Assembly: GCA_026874595.1 (NCBI GenBank)
Contig: CM049306.1
Span: 38,690,019 to 38,754,018 of the forward strand
From: Sipunculus nudus
Lineage: Eukaryota; Annelida; Sipuncula; Golfingiida; Sipunculidae
DNA length: 64,000 bases
Reading direction: 5' to 3'
A program made the position numbers and the translations under genes. Shown here in pieces: positions 24,211 through 39,500 of the stretch. Every line of letters begins with the position of its first letter. Position 1 is the stretch's first letter. Below the pieces are notes generated by a model. That model was given only the letters and a program-made list of their open reading frames with translations. It was not told the DNA's origin and ran no database searches.

Positions 24211-24339
24211 ATTTGGGAACGGATATGTTTACATCCCAACTTTTATTCAAAACAAATATGACATATGAGTTTAGGAATAAGTACGAATATATTTTTTCTT
24301 TTGTTTAGTATTAATAAAGGGAGCTTGGTCACTGGACGG

Positions 24340-24535
24340 TTTCAGGGGTTCAACTAGTCAGTAAATCAGTGACATCTGGTGGCGAATTAACGAGTAAAAA
24401 TAGACAGGAAGCGGAAAGAGTAATGGGCATGCGTAGTCGGTGCAAAGTGACGTGGAGTTTGACAGCCAACAAGCCGGTATCCCAACTTGTATGTGCTATA
24501 GGTAACTCTATTTGTGATTTCACCCTGACATGCAC
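24340..24535 (+). promoter_or_regulatory. Probable promoter and 5' UTR of COPG
   Basis: This stretch, between the TA-tract cluster and the start codon, is clearly less AT-rich than its surroundings. It holds ACAGGAAGCGG (24404-24414, ETS-like), GCATGCG (24427-24433, NRF1-like core) and TGACGTGG (24448-24455, the consensus of the unfolded-protein-response element). No TATA box is seen, as is common for housekeeping genes. The transcription start cannot be placed from sequence alone. The motifs are seen directly; their use is inferred from the gene's secretory-pathway role. Confidence 0.55.
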
Positions 24536-27500
24536 ATGTTGAAGCGCGATAAGAAAGAAGATGAGGAAGGTAAGATGATAAAAATGCAAAGAAGATGAAA
24601 CGGGTTATATCAAGTCAGTGCTTTCAAACTAGCTCTTCTAAAGCCAAGGACTTGTTTTGTCATTTGCCACTGTTCACACCCAGCCACTGACACTGACACT
24701 GTACTGTACTGTAGTCTGTATGTTTATAAAATTGATATAATTTAATAATATGCAATTTAATAATATACTTATTTAGATTTGCAACACGATTTTGTATATA
24801 AATTCAGGAGAGTGACTTTAGAATCTGTCCTGTAGGTATGATAGACAATATATTGCTGTAACTGCTAAATTGTGAGAGGAGACAGTGTCAGTGGATTAGA
24901 TTAAAAATGAACCAATGATGACCAAACTGGTAAATTGATGTGCATAGGAGCACCATTGTTCAGGTAGCATAGGATAGATTCTATAATAAGCCAAATCAGA
25001 CCCAGACGAGTCTGAATTTTGGAAGGTAAATAAAGAAGAGAAGCACACAAAAATATACCAGAGTGGTCTGATTTAGTACAATTACAATAGGTGCCTGCTG
25101 TAGTACAGGGTTACAGATCTTATGCTGGGTTCCTACATGAATTAATGCCACTGACCAGATGCCTGGCTTGTGGAGGTAAACAGACTTATCGCAAGGCAAG
25201 TTGGGAAATGGTGGTGCAGAACATGAATAAATAATTAAAAACATCTTACCAACACTCCTAACAGCAAATCATGCAGCATAGGTATCCAGTTCCATGGATA
25301 CCCGCAGCATAAAAAGCTTCAAGTTAACTGGAGAACATTAATGATTAATCCTGTACAGGACAAAAATTTGTATAAAACTGAATATTTTGTGCATGACAGG
25401 AAAACATGCATTTGGGGTCAGAAATTGTCAGTGTACTGGAATAAAAAGAATTTGGCTGAAATTCCTGCTTTAGTGGCTAAACAGTACTCACTTTAAAAGT
25501 TTAGGCACCCTGGGCCTGACACTTGTTCCTAAAGTTGGGACAATCGCCAGGTTGCGCATATGATGCATCATTCTCCATTCAGAAGATTGGTCATGAATCT
25601 CAAGGATAAACACAACAGATCTTTACTCCGTGTTGGAGGTTGATGAAGGGTATGACTAGGACCCGTTATGAGGGGGGCATCCAGGGAAATCCCCACCAGA
25701 CATGTTTTTTTCCCCCTTACAACTTGAGATTGAGACCTGTGTTATTTAATCATTTAAAGGACATAGCGATGTTAAAGTGGTGTGTTATGCTACTACATGA
25801 TAAAGATATATTAGTAATCTTATATCTGACACTTTTCAGTCAGGATATTATAGTCTAAACTTTTATTGTTCAATGGAATATCTTCAGTTATCAAACACCT
25901 TTTACTAGGGCTCTCTCACAGTGGAGGGAAACCAAGCTTAGGAAAAAGAGTATGGACGCTAGGGCTACCACACTCCAAAGTGCAGTTGTACACTATTGTA
26001 GTCAAGTGGACTGACTGCTGGCTCTGAATATATGTTATGCAGTGCAGGCTCAGGAATATGCTTAGATGTCAACCAGTAGTGCTTTTTATGAATATGTATA
26101 AATGCTATGTGCCATTGGTAATGGGCAAAAGTGTAAATTATTATTGAATGCATGTACTAAATTCACTGCTGAGGTGTTGTCCAGGGCTAGCAACAAAGAA
26201 CTATGTCACGAAATGAGTATATTTGATCTGTCAACAAAGTTCATGGTGGGGACTACGTTCGACCGAGACATTGTCAATAGGATGAACTTCCTGAAAGTAT
26301 TAAAATGAGCAGCTGATTTTCAGTGCTTTCTTGCAGATCAGGATGCATCATTTCATTATATTGGTTCTTTATTAATCAGAACGATTCCAAAAGAAGGAGA
26401 GATAGGCTTAGATGATAAATGTATGTACTTTTTCAATTTATATGAATCTTTTCATGTTCACTTACAGGTGGTGGCAACCCCTTCTACAATCTTGAGAAGG
26501 CATCGGTTCTGCAAGAGGTAAGACTCTTTTTAGTAACAATAACATTCATCTAACACAGTGTAAAGGGTAAAGTCATATGAGAATGAGCCATGATTGGGGA
26601 TGCCTAAATGACTTTTGATCCAATGGAGGTTTCTCCTCTAAGGCCCATACTTGCTGATTGTATAATCATTGTATAGGTCTCTGTTACCTATATCCTCCAA
26701 GCTATGGGGCTCATAATTACCCCCAGACCAATTGAAAATTTGATACAAAAGCTCCAGTATCTGAACAACTATTGCATTGATCATCATGATTCTTTGCATG
26801 CATATTGAACATTAAGTTTATCTTCAGTTCCGGCAGTCTGGTGGTGCCACCTGGATTTTTTCCTAATTTTTACACATTTTTTCACTATACTTGAGACCTT
26901 CAAATATGTGGTGGTCCATTAACAGGGCACCAATGGTTACAATTGGGCCTAGAATCCTCTAACTTGACATCCTGGGAGGTCCATGAAAAATCTCCTGGAA
27001 CACCTGAAATTAGGTCTCCGTTACTGATTTTCTCCAGCCATGGGTCTCATGAGTACCCCCCCCCCCCCCCCCCCCCCCAGAATATTTTAAAATTTGATAC
27101 AAAAGCTCCTGTATAACTACTGTATTGATCATCATGATTATTTGCATGCATATTGATCATGGAGAGTTTAATCAGTTCCTGCAGATTTGGGGCCCCACCT
27201 TTATTTTTTTTTTTATTTTTTTTGGTTGGTCCTAGATTTTTCTAACTTGACATTCAGGGAGGTCCTTATAAAATTATTTTTCAAAACCTTAAGTTAGGTC
27301 TCTGTTACCCATATCATCCAAATGAGCTGTGCTCCATTTGAATGAGGATACTGCCTGCAAAATTTGGCATTTAGATGAATTAATTCCTTTTGTGAATGTC
27401 TTCCCAGTCTGCTGAGCGTCATGACCCCTGATTATTTAAAATAGTCAAATAGTAAACAAAATCTGTGATAGGCCATGTACTTTTGCCAATTATTTTGATT

Positions 27501-30500
27501 GTGCATCTAGATACCATATATATGTTCATTTTATGTATCTTTACATTCATTAAGGGTTATAACTATTGGTGCTTTGTCTAGTCACACATAGAAATTACTC
27601 TGTGATATGCAATATTGGTTTCTGCAGAGTAATTTTTCCTATACTGTGCTATGTGATTTGCCGTGCACTGTTTGTTTTTAAGATACTTTTTTATATACTT
27701 TGCCGAGTCATGACTTTTGTCATTTGTGTATTCTATGATGTTTTATATTTTATAAATATGCTTGGTATGATCAGTCCTGTATACATACTGTTTAAAAAAA
27801 TGTTGTAATATTTCATTATTTGTAGTCCATTTTTTTTAATTTCCATTTTGATTTTAATACAATTGATTGTAAATTACTACATGTAATTCAGTGTATATAT
27901 CAGGTATATATATTCCTGCTTGCCTTTGTTTCTTGTAAAAATTTTGATCACAAGGACCCGTATGTGTTTTAAATGTTTAAGTGTTATCCTTGGCTATATC
28001 AAGATACTGTATATTATGAGGAATGTTCTTTGTATGCATTTATCTGACAACCTGAATAACTCAATCAAACATCAGAATGATGAATGAAATATACCGCTTT
28101 AGGAGTTAGGACCAGATTCACAAGATGAATTTAAACTTACGGTGCTTAAATTATCACTTGTAATTTCTATGCAAAATAAAATGTAAAATTTCATTTTATA
28201 GTAATTTTTATATTTATTTATTGCAAACAGTGATATTTTATAAAAAAAATAAAGTTGTGAGTTTATGAAAATGTCTATTTTCAGGCTCGTACTTTCAACG
28301 AGACCCCAATAAACCCAAGAAAATGCACTCACATCTTGACAAAGATCCTGTATGTCATCAACCAGGTATGTATTTCCCACTGTGGTCATGATTTGCTGTA
28401 GAGTCAAACATGTAGCAAGTATTTTTAAATGCCCCTCTGTGACTGGATGTATTACGGTAAAAGCCAAGTTGCGTTGGTCATCTGACAATGCTTCTGACCA
28501 TTTATTTATATTGTTGCCAAGATTACTAACTGGGACTTGGATGGATTTTCATGAAACTCACCATAACTACCAACCAGTAGAGTATCTCCATGCATGTTTA
28601 ATTAGGTCAGAGGTCTCTAGGCTATTTTGTTGTGTCACTGCAATTACATACCAGGAATATGACGGAATTTGCTAAAACTCGTCAGAAGGATTAGTCAATA
28701 TATCTCACCTAAGTTCCATTTCCTGCAAAGTCCATACATATTTAATGATGTCAGAAGTCAAAAGATTTGAGATGGGCAATAATGCACCATTTTCGATACG
28801 CTTGTTTGATGAAGCTTTGTGAAAAACTTTTAAGTAAATTTAGGTCAAAATATCTGATGAATCATGTTTTTATCTAAAAAACTAGATATCATTGCCATAT
28901 AAAGGCCTGACCTTGTAAAATAAATGTTTGTGGTCTTGCAGAATTTTATATCTCTCAGTATATTAATTCTAAAAGCTGTTGTTTTTTATTTAATTTTATG
29001 TTCAGGGTGAACATATTGGAACAATGGAGGCTACAGAGACCTTTTTCGCCATGACCAAGTTATTCCAATCCAAGGATGTAAGTCTTGTTATGTTTTTTTA
29101 AATGGAGTTTTAAGCCTTTAGTTTAACCGTAGACTTAATGATTAACATTCCACAGATAAGATTTTATATATATAGGCATACTTGAAAAATATGCTTTATT
29201 AGGTGGGTATGATTATTTATAATCAAATGATAGTTTTTATTCTTTATTTTACTTTTACATTTCTCTCATGAGTTGTGTATAGTTTAATCTTCTGGACTGT
29301 ACAGTAAATATATTGAAATATCAAATTGTATATGCTTTCAGCCAACCTTGCGAAGGATTGTGTACCTTTGTATCAAGGAAATGGCAAACATTGCTGAAGA
29401 TGTAATCATTGTCACCAGCAGCTTGACCAAAGATATGACTGGACGGGTGAGTCAAAGTCAAATAGTGACCAGATGTATACAAATATGAGCAATCACTGAA
29501 TGCCTCCCACCGACACCCACAATTGAGCAATAATGGAGAATCTGTTCCAGAGCGTATGGCCTTTTGAATAAGGTTGAGATAAAAATTAATATCAGGAGCA
29601 AATCTGTGACCTAGGACTAAATCTGTGCCCATGTTTCAGCTAATCATTGTGAGAGAATGAGAAAATGGAAGAAAGAAAAAAAAAAGAAAATTTGAAATCA
29701 GTTGTTTTTGCACTGAAGGGGACCTGAGTAGTTCCACCCACAAAAGATTTTATAAACTCATCAACCAGTATAGGTCTCACCTTTCTATTGGGGAGGCTTA
29801 ATAAAGTAATAGTAACTTTGACAATTCCATCTCTCTTGAAATAACTATATCAGTTTCCCTTGCCATGTTTCATTTGTATCAGTTGTAAAAGGATAAATAG
29901 TGGCTTGTTTTGGCTAATTAAAAAAGGCAACTAGTTGCAACTTTACAGGCCTTATTAGCAATATTTAATTGAAAATTTTTCATTGAGGAATCAGCCTTCT
30001 CAGTGGTATTCTTTATTCTGTATTTTTCTTTAAGTTTTAATTTGATGTTTTTTTCTGACCACAGGAGGACCAATTTAGAGGACCTGCGATCAGAGCTCTG
30101 TGCAGGATCACTGATGTAAGTGAATCCATATGTACTTTTAACTACAGCAGCTTGTTGCTCTTAGCTAAATAGAATTGACTTAACCACCACAGCCCATATG
30201 GGCTGCCCTTTTCACCTAATTATGATAATGAGACCCCAAAATGCTCCTTCACAGAAGGCTTTCCTTGCCCATGGTTGCAAGAGCTCTTTTCAACACAATA
30301 GTGGCGTCACAGAGGTCAATGACATATGATGTCGCATTGATGATGTCATCAATTTGAATCACAATATTTCTTTTCTCAAGTGTTTAGTATATCGCAGTCA
30401 TTATGAACTGTTTTGCTATATTTTGGATTTTTTGTCTCATAGAAAATTACGTGCCAGGTAAGACATCATCATTCACTCTGTAGTCCGATGCAACCTTTGG

Positions 30501-33500
30501 CCTAGAACTTTTTATACTGTCTCCTTTTATAAAAACTTATTCCCAAACATACTGACTAGGTTAATGGTACAGACTACATGTGATCTGTTTGGTCTCACAA
30601 ACAGACCAGGGGTCAATTCAAATTTTTCAATTCCAATTCAAGAACTTTTATGAAACTTCAATTCCAATTCAATTCCGATTCATTTAATTTTCACTTTTTT
30701 CAATTCAATTCCAATTCACTTAATTTTCCCTTCAATTCCAATTCAAATCAGATTTGACCCAAGGTCTGTCACAAATTATGCAAAATTTGTTTTTTTTTAA
30801 GGCAACTGACCGTGTACAGTAATATCGGCAACCTGATTGGCTGCACGGAGCAATTATGATCATGATTATTCAATAAATGAATATGTTATTAAGGTCACAT
30901 AAAGTTCATGGTAAGGTCAATTAACCAGTGATGTAGGTACTCTTAAAAGTAAATCTTTGACGTAACTTCTCTATTCAGTGAGATTGAAAGTAAATTTAAT
31001 TTTAATCAGTTGATAGTTCGAATAGTGGTTTCCACTGAATCCTATTATTTCTCTTTCAGTGAAATATATATCTTGATTGATATGAGTAGAAGTTTGCTCA
31101 TGTCACCAACTGAATTGTCCTTGGGTTTTTCTTAATAATGATACTTTTATATATGTTAGCTTTCTGACTTGCATATATAACTTCATAGCATCAGGCTATA
31201 ACGTCACATAAAACAAAACCATGGACACGGGAGACAACACATTTCTACAGCTACTGCTCGTACTTCGCAGTCCCAGTGGTATCACTTTATATTTCAGGGC
31301 ACTATGCTACAGAGCATTGAGCGCTACATGAAGCAGGCCATCGTTGACAGGGTGCACTCCGTTTCATGTGCTGCTCTGGCTTCCTCACTGGTAAGACTCT
31401 GGACTTTTTTTATATTCAATTATTGAACAAAATTTAAAACAATGTGTATTGTTTGAACATTAAAGAAGAAAAAGTATTTATAATATTTTGAAGACTTCAC
31501 TGCATGTCATTATGTCTCTTCCCATTTCTGTTCATTTTGACAGATCATTGATTTATATTTATGTACATACTTTTCCTAACTTCAGCATTTGAGCAAGACC
31601 AATCATGATGTAGTGAAGAGATGGGTGAATGAGGCCCAGGAAGCTGTCAACAGTGACAATGTCATGGTGCAGGTAGGCCTTCCTTTTCAAACTTCCTTTT
31701 TATTTTGCTGAATGTTAAGTTTTTACCATGTTGTTAATTAAGTGCTGCAAAAATTAGATCATTTAACATATTATCTAATGCAAGCCAAGTGTATTGAGCA
31801 AGCCTTTCATTAACTGTTAATAGACTTAAATAAAAGAAATTAGCATTAAGAATTGAACTCCGAGAGTGATGGTGATGGACAAGAAGAAAGAAATTAACAC
31901 ATTGACTTCATTATGAATGTTAAGTAATGAATTCTGAATAAAAATAATTTGTTGCCTGAAACAATTAAATATTGTGTCAAAAATATTGCTGAGAGTATAA
32001 AACAGAAAGTGAAGCAACTTCAGTCATGCAAGGGAGATTTTTATCTGTTTTTCCCCATGTGTTCATAGCACCATCATCTGGAAATATTTCATTATTTCAA
32101 AGTAGTCTCGTGCAAAGATCCTGTGCATTCCTTATGATGATCAGTGTTTTGTTATTAAAATATTTAATAAATTAACTGTTGTGATTTCCAGTATCATGGC
32201 CTAGGTCTCCTTTATCACATCCGCAAGACTGATAAACTGGCCGTGACAAAGCTGGTGTCAAAGTTCACTCGCCATTCTCTGAAGTCACCATATGCTTACT
32301 GTCTGCTGGTGAGTGAAACATTCCCCTATCTCAATTTACAATTTGTAACTTCACTTGTTCACATTGTAAGATGTAATCCAGTGAAATTTGTGGTTCATTA
32401 GAGAATTATATGCTTGTTTAGCCACATAGCTTTTTGCAATAAATTTACATCATATTGTATGGATAGGAAAGACAAATATCCAGATTTTAAATACAGGCTT
32501 TTCATTTATTGAAATGACCCTTTACCAACAGCAAAATGAAAATGTTAGAACAATTCTTAACCAACAACAACATCAGGAAAGTGAAATAATGTAATATTAC
32601 AATCCTGTTTTCTCTCTCTTATTTTAGATCCGCATTGCTTGCAAGCTGCTGGAAGAGGAAGATGCAGGGTAAGAATTCTTGAAATTTCACTCCACAAAAT
32701 TAAAAAAAAGTAATTTATTTGCATATACTGTAATTTACACACCCGGTTCCAAGTGAACATGTCAAGTGGCTAGCAGGTGTAAAATTTTTGTTTTTCATAT
32801 TACTAAAATAATACCTGTTCTTGCATTAGGAAATGTCTTCCAGGATCAGGTTTTCCATGGGCCAAGTTCACATGAGCTGAGTTCACAGGTATATATTATG
32901 ATTGTTTTTGATAGATGGTGCTGTGATGTACCTTTCACAAAAAGTCATTATCCTTAGGATTAAAGATAAAATATAGGAAATTATCCCCCTTAGGGCACAC
33001 CTGGAATAGTTCCTGACACTTTGAGACCAAACCCATAATTTTCAGAGAAAGGTCCCAGAGGAATTGTGTGATGAAGACAAGTGTCACAACTGTCAGTTAT
33101 AATATATATTTAAAGGGCTAGCAGTGTTTTTTTTTTTTGCATAATCATCAAAGACCTATTTTACAAAGATGTTAAAATTGATTTAATTCAATTTAAACTG
33201 TTTTACCTCTCCATGATTTAATCATTGGTAGGGCATGTGATGTAAGTTGATAACCATATACGCACAGGAATCCTACAGCTTTTACAAACTGTGTGCTGGA
33301 GACCTTTTGGTATTATTTTCATGTCCTATTTTGGTCATATTATTGTAGTACTGACAGCCCAATGTTTGAATTCATCGAGAGCTGCCTGCGCCACAAGAGT
33401 GAGATGGTGATATACGAGGCAGCACATGCCATCGTCAACATGAAGTGTACCACGGCAAAGGAGCTGGCCCCAGCAGTGTCAGTGCTGCAGCTATTCTGTA

Positions 33501-36500
33501 GCTCCCCAAAACCAACCCTTCGCTTTGCTGCCGTGAGAACTCTGAATAAGGTAATGTCACTCACTCTGCAGAGTGTTAAGAGTCAAATATTCGAGATGAT
33601 GCGAGACATCTTTGCCTCAGCATTTTATGTATCAATAAATGTAGCAGCAGCTGATAAGCTTTTATTGTGCATACAGTAAAACCTAGTATTGTCAAAATTG
33701 ATCAACAAGATGATAATTTTGGATGATAATTTGAGTTGATTTTGCAAAGATCTACAGATTAATACCTAAACAAAAATGGGATATTGAACACATTAAGCTT
33801 CACTGTTTCTTGGTGTCAAAGAGGGCCTCACTGAATTTGAATGTATTGGCTCATTAGATCCTTATTATTTATTATCATCTTTTCCATAGCACTTCTTGAA
33901 GTTTATAATAGTTGTTTCACATCTACCTGTGATTTCCCATTTAAACTGTTATGCCTCCCCTTTTAAAAACTTAGGTGTGAACACATCTCATTCAACACCA
34001 ATGCAATGGCTTATATAACACAAAGTGGACTGGATAACTTTGATGAACTGATGAATGAAATTTAATAATTTGTGGGGTTTTTTTTTCAGGCTCTTTGCTG
34101 TGTGTAAGATTGACACAAATGTGCTACCCGCCTAGTGTATGTCAAATGGAATGTCATAAATAATGAAATAAGTTAGGGAAAACATAATTTCTGCAGTGCA
34201 TTAAAAGGTCAGTTTATATTAAAATGAAATATCAGATCATAAAGTGTAGTTAGAGAGACAGAGCTAATAATATCTGTTGTTGTCATCATGTTTGTTTACA
34301 TCCGTGCTGACGACGCTGGGGAATTGTTCCATAGTATTTTATTTATTATGTAAATAAATGGACTTACTGTACCATGATTTATTATAATTAGATGACAGAA
34401 GGTTATAGAGAATTCAGGTAATGTGTATTTTCCAATAGGTAAATTCTAGAAAATCCCGTAGGTGCTAGTCTTGACCAGAAACGACTTGATTATTCTAGAG
34501 ACTTCTAGAAGTTTCGGTTACCCAGGTATAAATAAGGTGGTGTCAAGGCCGGGGGGTGGTGGTGAATGAATTTGGAAGTTACCGTCGACTGGTGACAGGT
34601 CGTTTTATGTCAACGACAGATTAGTTGAACACCGAGCGGGGTGTGTTACAAATTCCGCGAGGACAGTATTAGTCCTGGAGAAAATATAGATAGTTGTAGC
34701 CGATCAGGGCGTTAGAAGATATACGTGATTGGTATTTGTTGAAGACGTTGTTATTGTAAGATTGGAACCAGTCAACGACGACGGTGGCCAATTGTTGGAT
34801 GTTACCGGAATAAACCGTGTTCTTCAGTTCAGACAACGAGTGGTATTTTGGACTTTTCAGTGTGAAAGAACTCGGGAATATATGTCCGCTGCGTGTGTGG
34901 TGTGACAAAGATAATGTTTGCATTTTTTTTTTCAAAAATAGAGACCCAATTTAACATCATATATACCTCCTTTATGTATTCATATAAGAGAATTACAATT
35001 ATTTTGAATTTAGGGAAAGTTATGTAATGTTATAAAGTTTGGTAACTTTCTGTGAACTGTAGTATACAAGTCGTGATTCTTGTATAAAATTTCTGCATTA
35101 CAAGGTGGCCATGAAGCACCCTGCAGCAGTCACCGCCTGTAACCTTGACCTTGAGAACCTGATCACTGATGTCAACCGCAGCATTGCTACTCTGGCCATT
35201 ACAACCCTCTTGAAGGTAAGTTCTTACCATACTCATTTGGCTTTGCAAAACCACAAATATGGTAGTTTTTCAAATGTTTCTTAATGAAATGTATCTTTCT
35301 CCATGAGAGAGGAGACATCTGTTGTCATTGGCAATATCATATATATCATCATCATATCATTAAAATTTTTTTTACAAAGGTAAGCTATTTTAAGCAAGCA
35401 ATAATAGCAAGCCACTTTTTAAAGGATTAATACTTACTACATGACAATATAGAAAATGAAATTTTCAAGAATATGTATACCATCATAAAGAATGCTGAAA
35501 TAGATTTAAAATAATATATACTTAGGTTGTCTTATATGAATCAAAAACAACTGGATTGGTATGAGACACACAGTTTTTTGCCAGAAATGTTCCCTTAACA
35601 TGTACTAACATGGTTTATGAAATTTCCTTGAAAATTTCAGACCGGTAGTGAGAGCAGTGTTGACCGTTTGATGAAGCAGATCACCAGCTTCATGTCAGAA
35701 ATCTCTGATGAGTTCAAGATAGTAGTGGTTAATGCTATCAGGTCAGTTAAAACAAAGTCTTGTAACAATTTATGAATTCAGGGCTAATTTGGGAGTGTAG
35801 CTTTCATGGAATATTATTGGTATAACATATAATTATGAATATTTGACATAATTGACATAACATTTTTCCACACTGCAATGATTTGTGCAAATAGAATACA
35901 TTGAAGATAGTACATATTCGACAAGTGAATATTTCTAATTGTTTTAAAAGGAATTTTCCACTGTGGAATAAAGTATGATATTATCTTGATATGATAAGAT
36001 TAATCTTTTCTTTAATGGATTTCTGCAAGAAAAGTTACGTATAAGCACATTTTTGTAGAGGATCTGTCCCCTTGAGTAATTTTTTTAAGACATTCACAAT
36101 ATATGATGTGATCTTTTCTTCAGGTCTCTGTGTTTGAAGTATCCAAGGAAACACAGTGTGTTGATGAACTTCCTGGCCTCCATGTTAAGAGATGAGGTAC
36201 GTTGTCATCTGTGATGACTTCACATTTTTTGACAAAATGATATGTCATAATCTTTGAAAGGCCAGCAAAAATTTAATATTTTCAATGGACTGTTTAATCC
36301 TGAAACACAGAAAAATGGTAGAAAAACAAGTGGCCTGTGGGCCTTGATGCTCAGCTGACTGAGCATAAAAGGAATATCCTACTCATTTTTGCCCTTAACA
36401 TACTGAATGTCATATCTGTAAATGCCAGAATTTGTTTTTCAAAAAGAGCTTTTTGATCACCAGAAATCTCTTTATGTCCTTTAAGTTCTATAGACAGAAC

Positions 36501-39500
36501 AATTTTTTTAACTTCAAGCATGCAGCAGTTTCCACTTTGTGTTTTTGTGAACATATTTAGGTACTCTTCATCACCATACAACCATGTGATTACATTTTCC
36601 AGGGTGGTTTTGATTACAAGAAGGCCATCGTGGATACCTTGATTTCTGTGATTGAGGAGAACCCAGAATCAAAAGAAACTGGCCTGGCACACCTGTGTGA
36701 ATTTATTGAAGACTGTGAACACACTGTGCTTGCCACACGCATACTCCATCTGTTAGGCCGCGAAGGACCAAGAACACCACAGCCCTCCAAGTACATCCGC
36801 TTCATCTACAACCGCATCATTCTAGAAAATGCTGCTGTCAGAGCTGGTAATTTACAAAAATATTATCTGTTCACTAGATACATTTTAGAAAGAGTTTTTC
36901 TTTCAGATCATTCATATAAATTTTCTAGTGACTGATAATAAATATTTAAGAGAATAGTTTATTATGTAAATCTTTATAAATCTCTATAAACTCTTCTGTA
37001 ATATATAATATCATTTATTATATTATTTGCAACATCTGCAATTTATATATAGGATATGTATTTTAATCTAAGTGAAAAAGAGAGTTACATTTTGAATTTA
37101 AGTGTGGACATTTTTGTGGAAAAATGAAGGGAGAACTATCCCCCAAATACGAAACCTGAAAGTACTCTAAGACAGCTGCTATGGGCAAAGTTTAATGAGG
37201 AATAACACTTTATTTAGACCATGCCAAAAGCCTCTAATTATTATAGGATATGACAAAGAAAAGATTAATAAATTTAATAATAATTATAAAATCCCTTAGG
37301 CAGCAGACTGGTAGTTCTGGTTAGAATATTAATTAAAAGATGACCATTTGCCAGGTGGCTGTATCCAGTACTGTAGACAGTGTTATCTTACCTTGTTGCA
37401 GCTGCTGTAAGTGCCCTGGCTAAGTTTGGTGCTCACTGTGAGGAACTGATGCCAAGTATTTCTGTGCTCCTTCAGAGGTAAGTACTATCTATGTCATGGT
37501 TTCTTTCCAAACACCATCCCTGTATATGTAGCGCAAGTTATCATAATAATGGTAATGTTATCTTCACAAAGTTGGCTGTGAGAAAAAAATAATGATAAAC
37601 ATCTTCTGTCAAACCATGGGGATAAAAAAAAGACAGCCTATTTTCCAACTTGTCAGTCATTAGTTGTTTTTTCCTGATGCTTACTGTTGTGTGTTATGTT
37701 TAGAATTCTTATTTATAACATGAGTGACAAAAGTAAGAAATTGCATCCAGAAGGCAGAAAGCTGATAAATGACAAACTGGTAAAGTTAATAAGGGATAAA
37801 TGGGTATTAAATTCCGGTTTAATGTTTAACTGAAATGCATAAATTGAAACTCATGAATAGTGTTGGGACGATATGGGTTTTTGATATCATGATAATTATT
37901 CAAATTTTATCGCGATATACCGTGATATCGCGATATTTTTAATTATATATAATGGCATTAATAAGCCATCAATAATGATATTTATAACAACCACCTTTAA
38001 AGTCTTGACTTTATACAAGCCGATTACAAGGGATTAAGTATTAATATCATTTACACCTATTGTGCCAGTACCACAGAAAGACTCATTAAGTGATGTAAGT
38101 TGCATGAAGGTCCTGCAGGTGTGCAAGCTTGAGGCGCGGGAAGTCCTGCCCCCATCGTCAAATCATGCTTGTCAGAACTTTCCATTAGTTTCCTGTAGCT
38201 ACATAAAAGCCGGAGAATCCCGGCAAATTTTCGGAGAGCGTGTCATACCAATCATGGCTAAATATACCATCCCAATTTTATATGGCAAAATATGCAACCC
38301 ATATGGAATGTTCGATTCAGTTGTGACACTTTTATGTTGACATTTTCGTTCCATGCAATAAAAGCATAAATATGTGTATTTATTGCTCTTTCATTATAAT
38401 GTTATTATCTCCTGGAATTCTCAAGCTTTTGTCCTCACTGATTCAACCTGCTACTTCCGGACATTTCTGACTAATCCCGAAGTCTGTAAGCAAACGGTTC
38501 CACCCACACGCGGACATTTCCGACGAATCCCGAAGTCTGTAAGCACACGGTTCCACCCACACGCGTGTATTCAAATACATGTGGTTTATAAAAATAAATG
38601 TGATTCTTTGAAAAAAATTTATTTTGAACCTCAAGGGCTTGCTTGTGAACCAAAATCGTGAACAAAAAATGATATCGTGGTATCGCGATAATAGGAAAGT
38701 TGACGGTATGATAACCGTAGCTGTCAGATATCGTGATAATACCTTATACCGGTAACCGTCCCAACCCTACTCATGAATTGCTATTGTTCTTTGTAACATC
38801 TTCAGTTTCCAGTTAATGGACCAGGAGAAATCACAAGCTTGAACTTTTCTTACAATAGGACCATTACCTGTGGATATCATTTTCTGAAAAAATAAATTGA
38901 ATGGGAAATCTGAAACATAAACATGTCTCTTTTATAAACTGTGTCATGCTTTTGATTGATGTTATGACAGTATTTTATTCAACTCCTGCAGGTCCCTGCT
39001 TGACACTGATGACGAGGTGCGTGACCGTGCTACTTTCTACCTGAGTGTTCTAAATGAACGTCAAAAGGCCCTGAGCTCAGCATACATCCTTAATGGTAAG
39101 AGATTCTTCAGCTGTGTCAGACACAAGATTTCACTTCAGTTTATTTTATCCATGCCTGATTTAAAAAAGTAATTACTTATGGGGATCTCCCTCTAACCAG
39201 CCAGTCAGTTTTAACAAGGCATTCTTTATTTCTAATTTATCTAAAACACTGGTTACTATTTCCTTATGGATGAGACTTAAGATGTGAAAGCATTAAGATA
39301 AGAGATTGGTTAATCGAGAGACTTAAGGTGTGAAAGCTATAAGATTAGAAACTGGTTTATTGAGACTGAAGATGTGAAAGCTGTACTAGTTAATTGAGAA
39401 ACTTAAGATGTGAAAGCTTTATGATTAGAAACTAGTTAATTGACAGACTTAAGCCGCGTGTCCATTTGTACAGATGCGGTGCATGTGCGGTGCGGATACG

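Noticed and set aside
33293-33679. 128-codon ORF as a separate gene
   Set aside because: Its centre is exon 11 of the coatomer gamma gene; the ends are intron read-through.
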